Shown in pieces: positions 1 to 11,769 of a stretch of 64,000 nt of DNA. Location of the stretch: contig NC_084471.1 in assembly GCF_027409185.1 (NCBI RefSeq), forward strand, positions 3,998,535 through 4,062,534, written 5' to 3'. A program made the translations under genes and the position numbers. Source of the stretch: Cynocephalus volans (Eukaryota > Chordata > Mammalia > Dermoptera > Cynocephalidae). Below the pieces are notes generated by a model that was given only the letters and a program-made list of their open reading frames with translations, was not told the DNA's origin and searched no databases. How positions within the stretch are numbered: the stretch's first letter is position 1; each line of letters opens with the position of its first letter.

Positions 1-589
1 GGCTTCAACAATAGATGGGCAGATGCACGATCCTGGTCCCCAGGGGTGTCCCAGCTAGAGAAGAAACCTGGGCACGGAGCAGGGCGCACCCCGGAGTCCA
101 GCTCATGCTGAATAAACCAGAGGCCAAATCAAAGTCCTGGAGGGGAGGAGGCTATGTGCATGTGAGCAGGCCAGTCCACTGCATTCCAGTGGCTATGTCC
201 AGATATGAGTGACAATTTCTCGACAGTTGGACAGTGGCCTCACTGAGGTCCTGAGAACAGAGGCCCCCGTCGCAAGCAGTCCCTCAGGTGAGGGGGTGTG
301 ATGGATCCCGGGGGCAGGAGGAGCAGGGGGTGGCAGTTATCAGGGCTGAGCAGGCTCCTCTGCCAAGATGCCCCCGCTGAGGCTCCTGCCTTCCAGGAGA
401 CACAGAGCACTCGACCACGCGAGGGCAGCTGCGGCGGAGCTGGTGGGTGGCGTGGGGGGACAGACTAGAGATGGGTAAGCACTCCCATGAAGCAGGAGTG
501 CTGGGGAAAGATCGGGGCGCTGTATCCACATAATGAGGGAGGTGGTCTGGGAGGTCTGAGCCTGAGTGACAAGGAGGACCCCCCCCCAT

Positions 590-740
590 ATCACATCAGG
601 GGGCAGAACGTTCCAAACAAAGGCAAGAGCTGGTGAGAAGGCCCTGAGGCTGGAGCAAGGTTGGGGGCTTCAGGGACAGGTGGGGCCTGGCATGGCCAGA
701 GTGGGAAGGAGCATGGGTGGCTGGGATCAGTTAGAGAGGC
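590..740 (-). repeat. L2 LINE fragment, antisense
   Basis: The run from 'caaaggcaagagctggtgag' through 'aggccctgaggctggagcaa' to 'tcagttagagagg' has the wording of antisense L2 (gcaaaggccctgaggcagga...). It is old and diverged. Flanks are unique GC-rich sequence. Confidence 0.55.
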
Positions 741-2165
741 CCTCCCAGGTGCCCCGGCCGCCCCACATCACCAAGAGGGGCCCCAGGAGACCAGGGGAAC
801 CACCTGGGACCTGGTGGTGCCCCCACACACACCAGTAAGCACAGCCCAGTCCAGATTAGGAACCTGGCCAAGGCGAAGGGGTAGAGAGGCCCCACCACCC
901 CACTGGGTTTAGCCACCAAGCAGGGCGTGGTGTCCTCAGGGAAGGAGACCTGTGGGCTCCAAGAGAGCTGAGGGCAGTGGAGGGGCGTGTCCCCCTGGCT
1001 GATGGCGCAGTGGGAAGACCAGTCAACAAACGCATCAATGGAGTCGGTGCCTCCAAAATAGAGGCCAGTCACCCACTCAGAGAGAGCCTCAGTGCTCTCT
1101 GCCCCCGAGGCCCCAAAGTGAGAGACAGGAGGAAAAATTCAGGGTGGTAGAAAGACCCTGGTGACTGACTGGTGACGTGATTCGAGAGGCGGGAAAGGGC
1201 AAGGGTCCACTGAACCCAGGCCTGGGCACAGGGACTTGGGGTTCCCCTCAGCAGGAGCCTGTGCCAGCAGAGCCGCACGCCAGGGCTTCAGGGGTGCAGA
1301 ATGCAGAGGCCAGGCTGCAACATTCCAAAAACACCAGGAGAAAGAGCGCTGCAGTGCCCTCGTTCAGAAGCAGCTCCTCAGATCGGTGTTGTTCCAGCGA
1401 CACACACAACGGCACCTCCCCACGCTGCCCCAATAGCCAGGAAATAGGGTGCTGGCCAGGCCTGCCCCTCCACAGGGCACAGCAGATATTTATGGTTTGT
1501 TAATGTTATTGCAAAAACCCCTCTCTGACAAAGCCAGCTCGAGCTGTATAAATTAATGACCTCAGGTAAGATCACCAGGAGCATCACTCAGTCCCCACCA
1601 GAAATCCTGCACATCAGCAAAAATGCCGTCACCGAAACCACGCAGACATAACTCACCCATTAGTAAGCATGAGCACAGGGGGGCTCTGCAGCAGCAGCCC
1701 GGCCAGAGGTCCCACCTGAACGGGAGGGGCCCATGCTCACCAGCAGCCCCTGTGTATTGGTCCCTTGCTGGCAAGGATGACCCTCGGGCACTGTGTCCAG
1801 CTGATCAGACACACACGGCCTCAGAGCCCCCCATCCCCCGGGCTGGGAGTGCCAGCGGACAGAGACAAGTGGTGACACCTCGCTGCACTCCAGCAGGCCC
1901 CAGCTCAGGGCTGGCAGCGGTGTGTTTGAGCTGGCGACGCTGGACGTGTGAGCCCGTTTCCTCCAGTCAAGAGACCTAGAGAAGGAGCCGACCCAGGACC
2001 AGGCGGGCCCGGCCCACACTCCCCGCTGTATCCAAACCACTGACCCTCCAGGAACGGGCCCTGCGGATGGAAACGGCACCGAGGAGCACAGAAGCGCCTG
2101 TGAGCAAGAGGAAAGTGTCCTAACCTTTCCACGGGTCACTACGACACCCAGAACCTCGAACCGCA
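741..2165. other. GC-rich unique sequence, no gene seen
   Basis: The open frames here (up to 168 codons on the minus strand near 1660-2166) overlap each other on both strands and match no family I know. They lack convincing start or splice context. I see no clear repeat. Confidence 0.5.
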
Positions 2166-2345
2166 TGTCTTCATTAGGTGACCAAATAAATTACTACATT
2201 CTTACATCTTCGGTTGACAAGTAAATCTTATTATAGAAGTGTAACGACACTATAAAGACGTTTTATTCATCCATTTCGTCCTCTCGTTCCTGTTGACACT
2301 TCATTACAGCTTCTGCGACATGAGGAACTAAAACATTAACTTGGC
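2166..2345. other. AT-rich non-repetitive island
   Basis: About 180 bases of AT-rich complex sequence in a GC-rich setting. It contains CATTCTTACATCTTCGG and CATCCATTTCGTCCTCTCG and keeps several CpGs. I recognise no repeat. It could be conserved non-coding DNA or an unrecognised old element. Confidence 0.3.
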
Positions 2346-2679
2346 AGGTCGATGGAAATCTTTCAGGAGCTGCAGTTTCTCAGCTCTGCCCCAGGAGCCT
2401 GGTAAGGACTCAGGGCAGAGACCCCAGCCTGGGGCGTGGGGACCGCCGTCACAGGTGCGAGCCGGGTCCCCAGCAGGCAGGATCCCTCTGTGTGGACACC
2501 CCAGGGAGTGGCCCACCCAGCACCACCTCCACAGCCCCCACTGGATGTCCAGCCAGCCCACGCCACCCGCCCCCACAGACAGCCTTTCGGCAGGTGCTGC
2601 TGTGTGACATGAGTAAGTCACTGGACACCCCTCCCCTGCCATCTTCAAAATGGGACAACAGAAGCCTCACTCACAAGGC

Positions 2680-2800
2680 CGTTGGGGGGACTGACCAGAT
2701 TAAAATCCTGATCCAGCTCCCTGAGCTTGGGTGAGATCCTAACCTCTGTGCCTCGGTTTCCTCATCTGTAAAGAGGGGTGTTGTGTGGAGCAGAGGAGCT
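2680..2800 (+). repeat. MIR SINE fragment
   Basis: It carries the diagnostic MIR core CTCGGTTTCCTCATCTGTAA after a 'cctaacctctgtg' segment, in sense orientation. The 5' part is diverged. Confidence 0.85.
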
Positions 2801-4499
2801 GGACAGAGGCGGGCTGTGTGCTGGTATCCTGCACGGACCTGGGGTCAGGGAGAGACAAGAGAGGGCGGGGAAGTGGTCCCTGCCTGTGCGACCCCCGTCC
2901 CGATGAACATACAGACCAGTTAGGGCAGCTGAAGCCCCGGGGGGCTAGGGGCACTGTGCAGGGACCCCGAGGGCTGACGCTCAGACAACACCAGTGGAGA
3001 CGGCCCCAGCCGCACAGCAGGGACTGTGGGGCGGCTTGCGGGGACTCCCCCGTCTTCCTCCCATGTCGCTTGCTTTCCAGTTCTTCAGTGGTCTCTGCTA
3101 CGTGCACATGTGGATACACGGATGCAGATGAAACAATCTCAGTGAGAATCTCACACACTCCCCACTTCTCAGCCTTCCAGGCTCAGCTGACAGCACCTCG
3201 CCCTCCCCAGGAGACAGCCCCCTCCTCCGGGTCCACGGGGCACCCCTGCGAAGTTCAGTGACTGACATCTTTTTCATATCTTCTAACCTGTCTCTAATTT
3301 GGAAACTGTGCCGTTTGACACAGCCCAATTTGAAGTTTTAATTGTCAAGGCGGATCATTTTTCCCTTCTTTCTACCACCATTAGAATGCCAGAGGCATTT
3401 CTAAGCAAATTATTTGAAAGTGAAATAAAAACAGTAAATCATCTCCATGGGACCATGAGGAGAGACCAGGAAACGGGTGGAGGACAGCCAGGGCACAGGG
3501 GCAGGAGTGCTGGGCCCCACCCCCCGTCCCCGACACCACACCACACCCCTGCCCCTCCACGCCCCTGCGACATGGGCAGGTGCTTTCTGTAACACAGGGT
3601 GGGGGCCATGGTGCCCATCAGGAGGAGGGCGTGTGGGCTCTCCAGGGTCAGACGGAGCTGTCCAGGGGAGAGCCCTTTACAGTGGGCCTTAAAGACAGAA
3701 GTTTTCCAGATAGAGAAAGACATTCTGGGCCGAGGGCTGTGAACAGCCTCCGTGGCTGACAACTAGAATGCAGGGGAATGGACTGAGGTGAGCTGCAGAC
3801 GGCTGCAGGGGGACGGCACTGAAGGACGCTGAGGGGAAGGGGTGTGTGGGGGTGGGGCACCAGGGCTCAGAGACCAAAGGAGCTTGGCTGGAAGAGATCA
3901 GGCAGGGGCCAGGTGACAGATGTCCGAGCCTCGAATCCAAGAGCCACTGGGTGTGGCCCAAGCCCAAGCACCAGCCCCGTAAGTCACCAGGAAATGAGGA
4001 CCACTGTAGCCAAACACTGGCCTCAGGCAGCAGTGCCCGCCCTGGCTGGTTCCACCTTCAGGAGGACACAGCAAAAAGGCCCAGAACAGGCTGAGCGGGG
4101 ACACTGGGCTCCCAGAAGATGACTGCATTTATTCAGGATGAAGGGCAGGAGACACCGTGCCCCAGAGATGCAGAGGCCACAGAGCTGGGCAGACCTGGCC
4201 CCTCCACTCCTCCAGGTGGACAGCCGAGCTTGCAAGGCTGCGGACATCACCAGGCCTTGAAGGGAGGAACAGAATTCCTGAGAGAGACATCAGGGCAGAG
4301 GGCCCTCCAGGCAGCATTTGGGAAACAGAGCACATGTCCCCTGTGCTCCAGACCTTCCTGTGTCCAGCCTAGGCTGCTGTCTGGGAGGCCTCGGGGAGCG
4401 CGTGTGCGCCACAGGCTCAGGCCACATCTGCTAGTCATCTGGGGGCCTCCTCCTCTCTCTCCTTCTCTCTCACCCTCCCCTTCCCTCCTGCTTCTCTGG
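2801..4499. other. GC-rich sequence with no recognised gene
   Basis: Mostly unique GC-rich sequence with a short AT-richer stretch at 3260-3450. Several overlapping open frames occur on both strands, none with recognisable protein content. Parts near 4090-4330 could be very old L2, but I could not align them convincingly. Confidence 0.4.
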
Positions 4500-4700
4500 A
4501 GAGCGTAAAATGGTCATCACTGGGCTCACAAAATTAAATATCTAAAGATATTAGGAACCTACCTCAGTTTCTATGGTAACATAAGAATAATTCACATTTC
4601 CCAGCCAAACCAAAGGCGAAGACATTTTTCCTCCACGTTACGGGTGGCCAATTATTTTTAATAGCCAGGTCAGCAGCCGCTGTCCCTGGGTCCCTTGCCC
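4500..4700. other. AT-rich non-repetitive island
   Basis: This complex AT-rich block includes TTTCTATGGTAACATAAG, which contains a ccATGGtaac-type RFX half-site, and CCAATTATTTTTAATAG. It lies between GC-rich stretches and fits no repeat I know. It is a conserved-element candidate on composition alone. Confidence 0.3.
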
Positions 4701-4944
4701 TCATTAGCATTCCCAGGCAGCAGGGATGTGGGGCAGTGGTCACCAAGAAACTGCAATCTGGAGTAGGGAGCAGAAATGTGCTCCTGCTACTTGTCACTGA
4801 GAGAGCAAGGTCAGGCGCCCTCAGCCACCTCCAGCTGGCAGCCTCTGGGCTCGGCTGGGATGGCCGAGGGCCTGGTGGGGAAGGTGTGACTGACACCAGC
4901 ATCCCACTGACTGGCAGGTGACCTCAAACATCCTACTCTGCTCT

Positions 4945-5055
4945 CTGCTCCTAGAATGGAATAATGCCCACTCCATGGGGCCATCGGTCGCACCATAGAT
5001 CAGTGCCTGGGAGACAGTAGGCGCTCATTAAATGCTTACTGAGTGGAATGACCAG
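4945..5055 (+). repeat. MIR SINE fragment, 3' part
   Basis: The stretch 'cagtgcctgggagacagtag' followed by 'gcgctcattaaatgcttact' matches the MIR 3' end, in sense orientation. Confidence 0.75.
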
Positions 5056-5239
5056 CCAGTCAACCTCCACGTCACCAGGCCGACCTCGTCACTCCCCCAC
5101 ATTGCTCAGCAGGCATCCCTGTGCTTTCACCTTGACAGACAAGGATGGGGGGAGCATATGAGATGCCCCAGGGTGCAGGACATGGCCAGCCCAGGTCCCC
5201 CTCAAGGCAGAGCCCTGCGCCAGCTTCTCTGGCTTCTCT

Positions 5240-5450
5240 GGACTTCATTCATTCATCTCTGGAATAATGCCTTGGAGCAGCCCGCGCTGGCTGTGTTCTA
5301 GATGCTGGGGACAGGAGTGGACAAGACAGACACGGTCCTGCTTCTTGGAGCTGGTGGCCCAGTGGGGAGAGGACCCTGGACTAGTAGGCAAAGGTGATCA
5401 CTGCAGGTGGCGACCGTGCTCAGCAGAAAAGGAAACAGGGTGGGAGAGAG
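5240..5450 (-). repeat. L2 LINE 3' end, antisense
   Basis: It begins ATTCATTCATCTCTGGAATA and continues through 'tgttctagatgctggggaca' to 'cttggagctggtggcccagt', the standard antisense pattern of the L2 3' end. Confidence 0.8.
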
Positions 5451-5804
5451 TAGTCTGAGCTGAGAGTGCTGGCTGAGGGGGCCCCTGGGGTAGGGGGCTC
5501 CCCGAGGACTACACCCCCTCCATCCATTCAAAGCTGGCTCTTTGCTTTTCTGGGCTGAGCCCAGCTCCCCCTCCAGGAAGGGCACAGCCGCTCTGCATGG
5601 CCGCCTCTGGCTAACATCCATTCCCCATCAGAGCTAGACGCACCGTGGGCCTCGTCTGCTCGTCCTGCCCGCATCTTCCTGCCAGGAAGGATCTACAGTT
5701 CTGCCACCACCTCCGCAACCCCAGCTCTGCACAGCAAGGAAGCCACCGCCACCACCATGCTTGGCCCTCACCTCCAGCAGCCGCACTCCCAAGGGCCAGG
5801 ACCA

Positions 5805-6200
5805 GGGTTGTTTTTCATTTTCATTTAATGAATTTGAAAACTACAGAAAAGAAAGTGAATAATTGAACAAACACTCTCATATCCACAACCCCGGATTAAC
5901 CCCTGTCAACATGTGGCTGTTTCTGAATCATCCTGTTTTAAGAAATAAAATATAAATATAATAACAAATATAATTGCATATTAATGTGAATTACATAACT
6001 AATACACATATAAATGTGAATTAAGTTTATGAACATATGCAAATATAAGTTATATCAATACACACTATAATAAAAATGAAACCCACAACGAACGCCCTTC
6101 GCCACCCCCTCCCCTCCCTGCCACAATCGCGATGACAGGGCAGACGTCTTTCCCTTCTGTGCCTGATGTTTTACATACGTGTCCGTGAACAACGTGCAAA
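5805..6200 (-). repeat. Probable L1M 3' UTR fragment, antisense, with an AT-rich tract
   Basis: Wording such as 'ctctcatatccacaacc' and 'gattaacccctgtcaacatg' resembles the antisense 3' UTR of old L1 elements. An (ATATAA)-like low-complexity tract occupies about 5940-6070. The family call is tentative. Confidence 0.5.
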
Positions 6201-6289
6201 CGCAGACATGTTGTCCCTGGGTCCCACATGCGGGTGTGGCTTGACACTGATGCAGGCTGGGCAGGGTGCGGCTCCCAGGGCTGAGCCTG

Positions 6290-6420
6290 CGGCCTGAGCC
6301 CACAGGAGGAGCTGTGTGTCCTTGGGAGCCCTTATCACCCTCTGGGCCTCAGGTTTCTCTCCTGTGGAGGGAACAGGAACAGCCCCTCCCCACCAGGCTG
6401 ACATCTGTGTATGTGAGGTG
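6290..6420 (+). repeat. MIR SINE fragment
   Basis: The order 'gtgtccttgggagcccttat', 'ctctgggcctcaggtttctc' and 'ctgtggagggaac' follows the MIR core with substitutions. Confidence 0.6.
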
Positions 6421-6439
6421 GGCAGGTGAGGTCCCCAGA

Positions 6440-7990
6440 GCCACCTCTGGCTGAGCCCCACACACTCTGGCCTTTGTGCTGCACTCACTCTGTCTGGCAC
6501 TGTTGTTACCGGGGCTCCCAGGCCAGTAGCATAAATCTACTCAGCCCTCACCCCACCATGTGAATCTGCAACACCAAATTAATGTCCTATAGGTGACTGC
6601 AGGGTGTTCCCACCTCTGCCTGTCTCAGCCATGCTGTGCACGCCCTGGGGCACTGCTCAGATCTCTGAGCTGGACTTGCTCCATGTGCGCTCCCCTGCTC
6701 TGGCTCCAGGTGGCCCTGTGGGTGAGTGTTGGCCCCCTGCCCCTCCTGGGGAACGAGGCACTTCTGCTCCGTCATCCCCATCCTGTTAGGCCCCTTGGGT
6801 CGTGGTCTCTCCTCCTAATGTCACATCCCCTTGTACTCCTTGGGAGCGCCTCGATCTGATGCACCTCCATTCCACAGCTCTAAGCCGGCCTTCCTGGTGG
6901 CACCAGCTGCAGGTGTTCCTCGTCTCCCACTCCCCTCCTGTCTTCTTGCTTCCATGGCTCCCGTCATACCCGGCTCCTCCTGGCCAGTGCCTTCCTGGTC
7001 TCGGGCATGGGGACACTTTTGCCAAATTTCTCTACCTACATCTTAGAAGACACTGTATTGTCTCAACAGCAAGTCTCCACCCTGTGCTTTTGGTTGTTTT
7101 AAAACTAAATCTACTCCGAGTTGGGGCTGCTAAACTCTAAGGCCTTGGTCACAGTTTTTAATCAACTGGCACAATCTGAAGCAGAGGTCAGTCCCTCCAC
7201 GCTTTCTTCCATGACACCTGAATCCAGTTCAAAACCACATGAATGTGGGCAGCACCTCCCTGCCCCCGCCGGCCATGCCCAGCCCTAATGATTCAGAGAC
7301 AGAGATGCATCACTAGCCCCAAAGCACATTGGGGCAGGGTCCTATGGACGCTCAGCCTGCAGACTTGCTGGAAAAAATAAAGACCATCACAAAGGCAGAA
7401 AATACCCCCTCAGGGACTGCCCTGCCTCAGTTTCCCACACACCCCTGCCACTGGGCGAGGTCAGGCTGCAGCCAGCAAAGGCACCCCCAGGCCCAGAGCC
7501 CACACTGGGCAGACCCCAGGACCATTCCTTGGTTAAAGCCCCTCAGCTAGCTTCAGGATCTCAGGGACCTGGAGCCCCACCCAGGCTGCAGAAATTAAAA
7601 GGCAACTACAACTATACACCCAGCATGGTGGTCCAACGTAAACCCAGCCTGCTGCCAAGCCAAGACCCTGGAGTGGCCCAAGGCTGATCAGGGGCAGCCA
7701 CAGCTTCAGGCCTGGCCCCCACTATGCCAGGAGCCCCAGTCTCATGTGTTATTTTGCTCCCTAAATTCTGACCACTGGGGTTTGGTAAAACATGCCATAG
7801 AGCCACCAGTGCATGGTGCCTTTGAAAAAGGAGAGGTCTGAGGCTCATGGTATTTAGTGATCACTGATTTATTCAGGGTTTTTATTTCCTGCGTGAGTCA
7901 AGTGTTGTCACTCATGCTTTTCTAGAAAAAATGTCCATTTCAGCCAGGTTTTCAAATTCATGGGTACAAAGCTGCTCACAGGACATACTC
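6440..7990. other. Unique sequence, no gene recognised
   Basis: GC-rich at 6440-7050 and more balanced after that. The open frames around 6593-7140 overlap in several frames on both strands, which is typical of chance. I see no splice-bounded coding block. Confidence 0.4.
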
Positions 7991-7994
7991 ACAA

Positions 7995-9230
7995 TTTTGA
8001 AAAAGTTTAAATAGACTACATTTTTTAGAGCAATTTTAGGTTCACAGCAAAACTAAGCAGAACAGAGCTTGCACATAACACCCCACCCCCCTGCACCCAC
8101 TCACCACACAGCCTTCCCCAGTATCAACATCCCACACCAGTGGTATGTCTGACACAATCAATCAACTGACATTGACATATCATTGTCACCCAGAGTCCAC
8201 AGTTTACATTAGTTCACTCCTGGTGTTGCATATTCTATGGGTTTGGGCAAATGTGTAGGACACGGATCCACCACTGCACTATCACACACACTAGTCTGAC
8301 TGCCAAAATCCCTGTGCTCTGCCTGTTCATCCCCCAACCCCCTAACTGCTGGAAACCACCGATTTCTTTACTGTCTACACAGGTGCGCCTCTTCCAGAAT
8401 GTCATGTAGTTGGAATCATACAGTATGTAGCCTTTTCAGACTGGCTTCTTTCACTTGGTAACATGCATTTAAGTTTCCTCCATGTCTTTTCATGGCTTGA
8501 TAGCTCATTTTTTTTTAGTGCTGAATAATATTCCATTGTCTAGATGGACCATGGTTTATTCATCCATTCACTTATTGAAAAACATCTTGCTTGCTTCCAA
8601 GTTTGGGCATTTATGAACAAACATGCATCTAGGTTTTTGTCTGTTCAAACATCTAGGTTTTTGTGTGTCCATAAGTCTTCACCTCGGTTGGGTAAATATC
8701 CAAGAGCATGACTGTCAGATCATACGGTAAGACCACATTTAGCTTTGTAAGAAATGTCCAAACTGTCTTCCACAGTGGCTGCACCATTCTGCAGCCCACT
8801 GGCAATGAGTCAGAGTTCCCATTGCCACACATCCTCATCAGCATTTGGTGTCGTCTGTGCTGTGGATTTTAGCCATTCTAACAGGTGTGTAGTGGAATTT
8901 CACGGTTGTTTTAATTTACAATTTTCTGATGACATGTGATGTCGAGCATCTTTTCACGAACTCGTTTGCCATCTATGTGTCTTCTTTGGTGAGGGGTCTG
9001 TTCATGTCCTTTGCCCATTTTTAAATTGGGTTGTTCATTTTCTTATTGTTGCATTTTAAGAGTTCTTTGCACACACTGGACAGCAGTGCTTTATCAGACA
9101 AATCTTTAGCAATTACTTTCTCCCAGTCTGTGTCCTGTGTTCTTGTTCTCTTGATGTTTATGGCTTTAAAACTCTTAGGTGTTTGTAGTTTTGCCCCCAT
9201 TCTTAATCTTATCACGGCTGTACTTCTTCC
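7995..9230 (-). repeat. LINE-1 (L1M type) 3' UTR and ORF2 C-terminal part, antisense
   Basis: The plus strand starts with the antisense L1 3' UTR (ATTTTTTAGAGCAATTTTAG, 'gtttacattagttcactcc', GGAATCATACAGTATGTAGC). It then runs into the reverse-transcriptase protein's C-terminal region. The minus strand at 8653-8844 still translates to a degraded ORF2 tail with the features VQPLWKTVW and LLDIYP, and 9021-9215 holds another ORF2 remnant. It is broken by stops and frameshifts and cannot be active. It resembles L1MB-age elements. Confidence 0.92.
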
Positions 9231-9339
9231 TCAGGAGTTTGTCTCCTTGTCTCTCCACATTTCCTCACTCCTGCTACAGACAGTTTCTATTTCTGAAAGC
9301 TGGAGACAAACCAACTGCAAACTGGGCAAAGCTCTCTGC

Positions 9340-10090
9340 CCTTCTGGAGCTTACGATATTAGTCATTTCTAAAAATCAGCTTTTGGTCTTGACAGTCACT
9401 TCCGTTATTTGTGTTTCTTTTCTAGTCCAGTTACTTCTGTTTCCATATTTATCATCTTAATCAAGGGTCCTTTATTTTTCAACTTTACCCCCCATCCCCC
9501 ACTGGCCCACCACTTTCTGCAGATGTGTTAAAATGCCCCATAACACTTGTGGATAGGTCAGCATGTCCTTGTAACTGCATCAATTTCTGCTTCATGCTGA
9601 GGTTCTGTTGTTATATTTATTCAGCCCATGCTTAAGGGAGGCCCTTTTGATCACATTAAATACCCTCTTGTTAACACTTTTCAAATATGATTTGGGGGGA
9701 TACAGATATTCCCAACTACACTTTCTTGTGGTATTTCCCTCATTTATTTTTTCCATCCTTTTATTTCAAACATTTTGTTTTAGATGCCTCTCTTGTCAGT
9801 AGAATGTTCTTGAATTTTATGGAGTTTTTAAAAGGATAACGTATCTCTTTTTGAATAGGTAAGTTTAAGTTATTATGATCACTCCCATATCTGAACTCAC
9901 TTGGCCCATGGTAATTAATGTTCCTACACACCATAGTTTTTCTTTGATTTTTTTCTACTTCTTTTCCTGACTTCTCAGTTTTCTTCATTCTCTTTTTCCC
10001 CTCTTCTGGAAGTTACACACTCTGTTTCTATTCTTCAAAATGTTATCCTTAAATTTTTTAATAATTTCTTAAACTTACATTTTCAAAGAC
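9340..10090 (-). repeat. Older LINE-1 ORF2 remnant, antisense
   Basis: T-rich sequence containing 'aaaaatcagcttttggtctt' and 'tgaggttctgttgttatatt' follows the internal ORF2 region of old L1 read backwards. It is heavily diverged and not continuous with the neighbouring 7995-9230 copy. Confidence 0.6.
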
Positions 10091-10189
10091 ATTCTAAAGG
10101 AAACCACATGAGCTGATCTGCAGTCATGCCTTGCAGGCCCCTGTGAGTTGGGCCTGAGGTTATTCCACAGACTTACGTGTTCAGCAGTA

Positions 10190-10415
10190 ATGACTGAGAA
10201 TCCCACTACTAAAAACCTCGGAGGGAGAAGTATTCCAAAATGTGGACGTTTATCATAGTATCATTTGCAACAGGAAAAAAACAGAAGCAACTTGATGTAC
10301 AGTAAGGGAATAAACAAATCATGTTAATCCATGCAACTGAACAGCCTGCAGTCATTAAAATCACGTTTTTGAAGAATTTTGATGATATGAGAAAATGCTT
10401 ACAATATTAGCATAA
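10190..10415 (+). repeat. LINE-1 (L1M/L1ME) 3' region fragment, sense
   Basis: The segment 'tatcatagtatcatttgcaa', then 'gatgtacagtaagggaataa', 'cctgcagtcattaaaatcac' and 'atgagaaaatgcttac' is the familiar sense-strand end of ORF2 in old L1s. Confidence 0.75.
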
Positions 10416-10539
10416 CAAGATGTCCTGAGCAGGTCTCCTTCTGTCTGTTTTGGCTGCAGCCTGAAGGAAATAGATGCTGCAATGTGACAGGCTGTGCATA
10501 ACTTCCTGAGCATGAGGGAGGACCAGTTTGGCAGAGGGA

Positions 10540-11215
10540 TGTGACCTACCCACAAGAATGGCTAAGACTGGCCACACCGGGTGCTGTGGAGGGTGTAGAG
10601 AGACAGAAACCCCCATGCCCTGACAGTGGAAACATAAGCTGGGAAAACCACTTTGGAAAATAGTTTGTCACCATAGATTAAAGTGGCAGGCACACACTCC
10701 ATTGCTCTGCAGTTCCGTGTCTAGGTGAACAGCCAGCAGGAATGCGAGCACGTGACCACTGAGACCCGCGCGTGACGTTCACAGCAGCAGTGTTTGTAAA
10801 AGCCCCACTGGAAACAACCAAATGCTCATCAGCACAGAATGGCAAACTACACAGCCATGGAAAAGCGGGACCCACAGTGACAACCTCGCAGATATTCCCA
10901 CAACAGCAAGTTGAGCATAAGAAGTTGCTCACAAAAGAGTATATACAGTATAGCTCCATTTATATAACAAAAGTTTTAAAATAAGCAAAACTCAGCTGTG
11001 GTTGAGAAGTCAGGGTGGAGTTTCATTCGGGAGGGAGTGCACAGGGGGATTCGGGGCGTGGCCGTGTTTTCCAAGACCTGAGTCGCGGTCACAGGGGTGT
11101 TGACTTTGTGATGGTTCACTGAGTGCTGGATGTGGGTCGTGCCCTGCTTTGTTAGTGTTACACTTCACAGCTCAAAATAAAACCAACAAAAATCAATGCA
11201 AATTTTTCAGAAAAA
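10540..11215 (+). repeat. LINE-1 (L1M) 3' end, sense, with A-rich tail
   Basis: It runs from 'aagaatggctaagactggcc' through 'ttggaaaatagtttgtcacc', 'ctccatttatataacaaaag' and 'tgtggttgagaagtcagg' to an A-rich end near 11200. This is the sense 3' end of ORF2 and the 3' UTR. It has many CpG-decayed positions and no intact frame. Confidence 0.85.
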
Positions 11216-11339
11216 AAATATAAAGACAGAAAAAGAGTTACTCATTTTCTACTGCACCATAACTGACGATCACAAACACAGCTGAGGTCACACCACTGGC
11301 ACTGGTGGACCCAGATATCACATGATTTTCTTTCATTTC

Positions 11340-11765
11340 TTTAACTGTTAATGACGTGAAAATCTTGTCAGTCACTTGTCACTTCTTTTCATGAACTGCC
11401 TATTTTCCATGCTGTGCCAGTTTTGTTGGCTTCCACAAACTCTATGAACCAAGGAGCTTCACGTCCTACCACATTGCAAGTACATTTGCCCAGCCCATCA
11501 CTTGTCTTTCTGTCCTGAGGGTCTTGGTTTGGGTGGTCACCACCGTTTGCTTCATGTGGCACACTGCAGACACTCACCATCGGTCTTTTTCTAGATCGTT
11601 TTTGTCACTGGCCTCAGGCTTGTAAAGCCTTCCACCACTCCCAATTATAAAAATATCCACCTGTTTTTGAGTATTTGGGGGATTTAAACTTTCATATTTA
11701 ATCCATTAATCTGGAATTTATTGGGTCACGCATTTTTATTTTCCTAAAATAATAAGCAGCCTCAA
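11340..11765 (-). repeat. LINE-1 remnant, antisense (low similarity)
   Basis: 'cttttcatgaactgcctatt' and later 'atatttaatccattaatctg' with 'gaatttattgggtcacg' match typical antisense L1 ORF2 wording. The middle section is not recognisable. Confidence 0.5.
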
Positions 11766-11769
11766 TACG

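Noticed and set aside
7995..9230. Functional LINE-1 ORF2 protein
   Set aside because: Only short ORF2 tail pieces remain, broken by stops and frameshifts.
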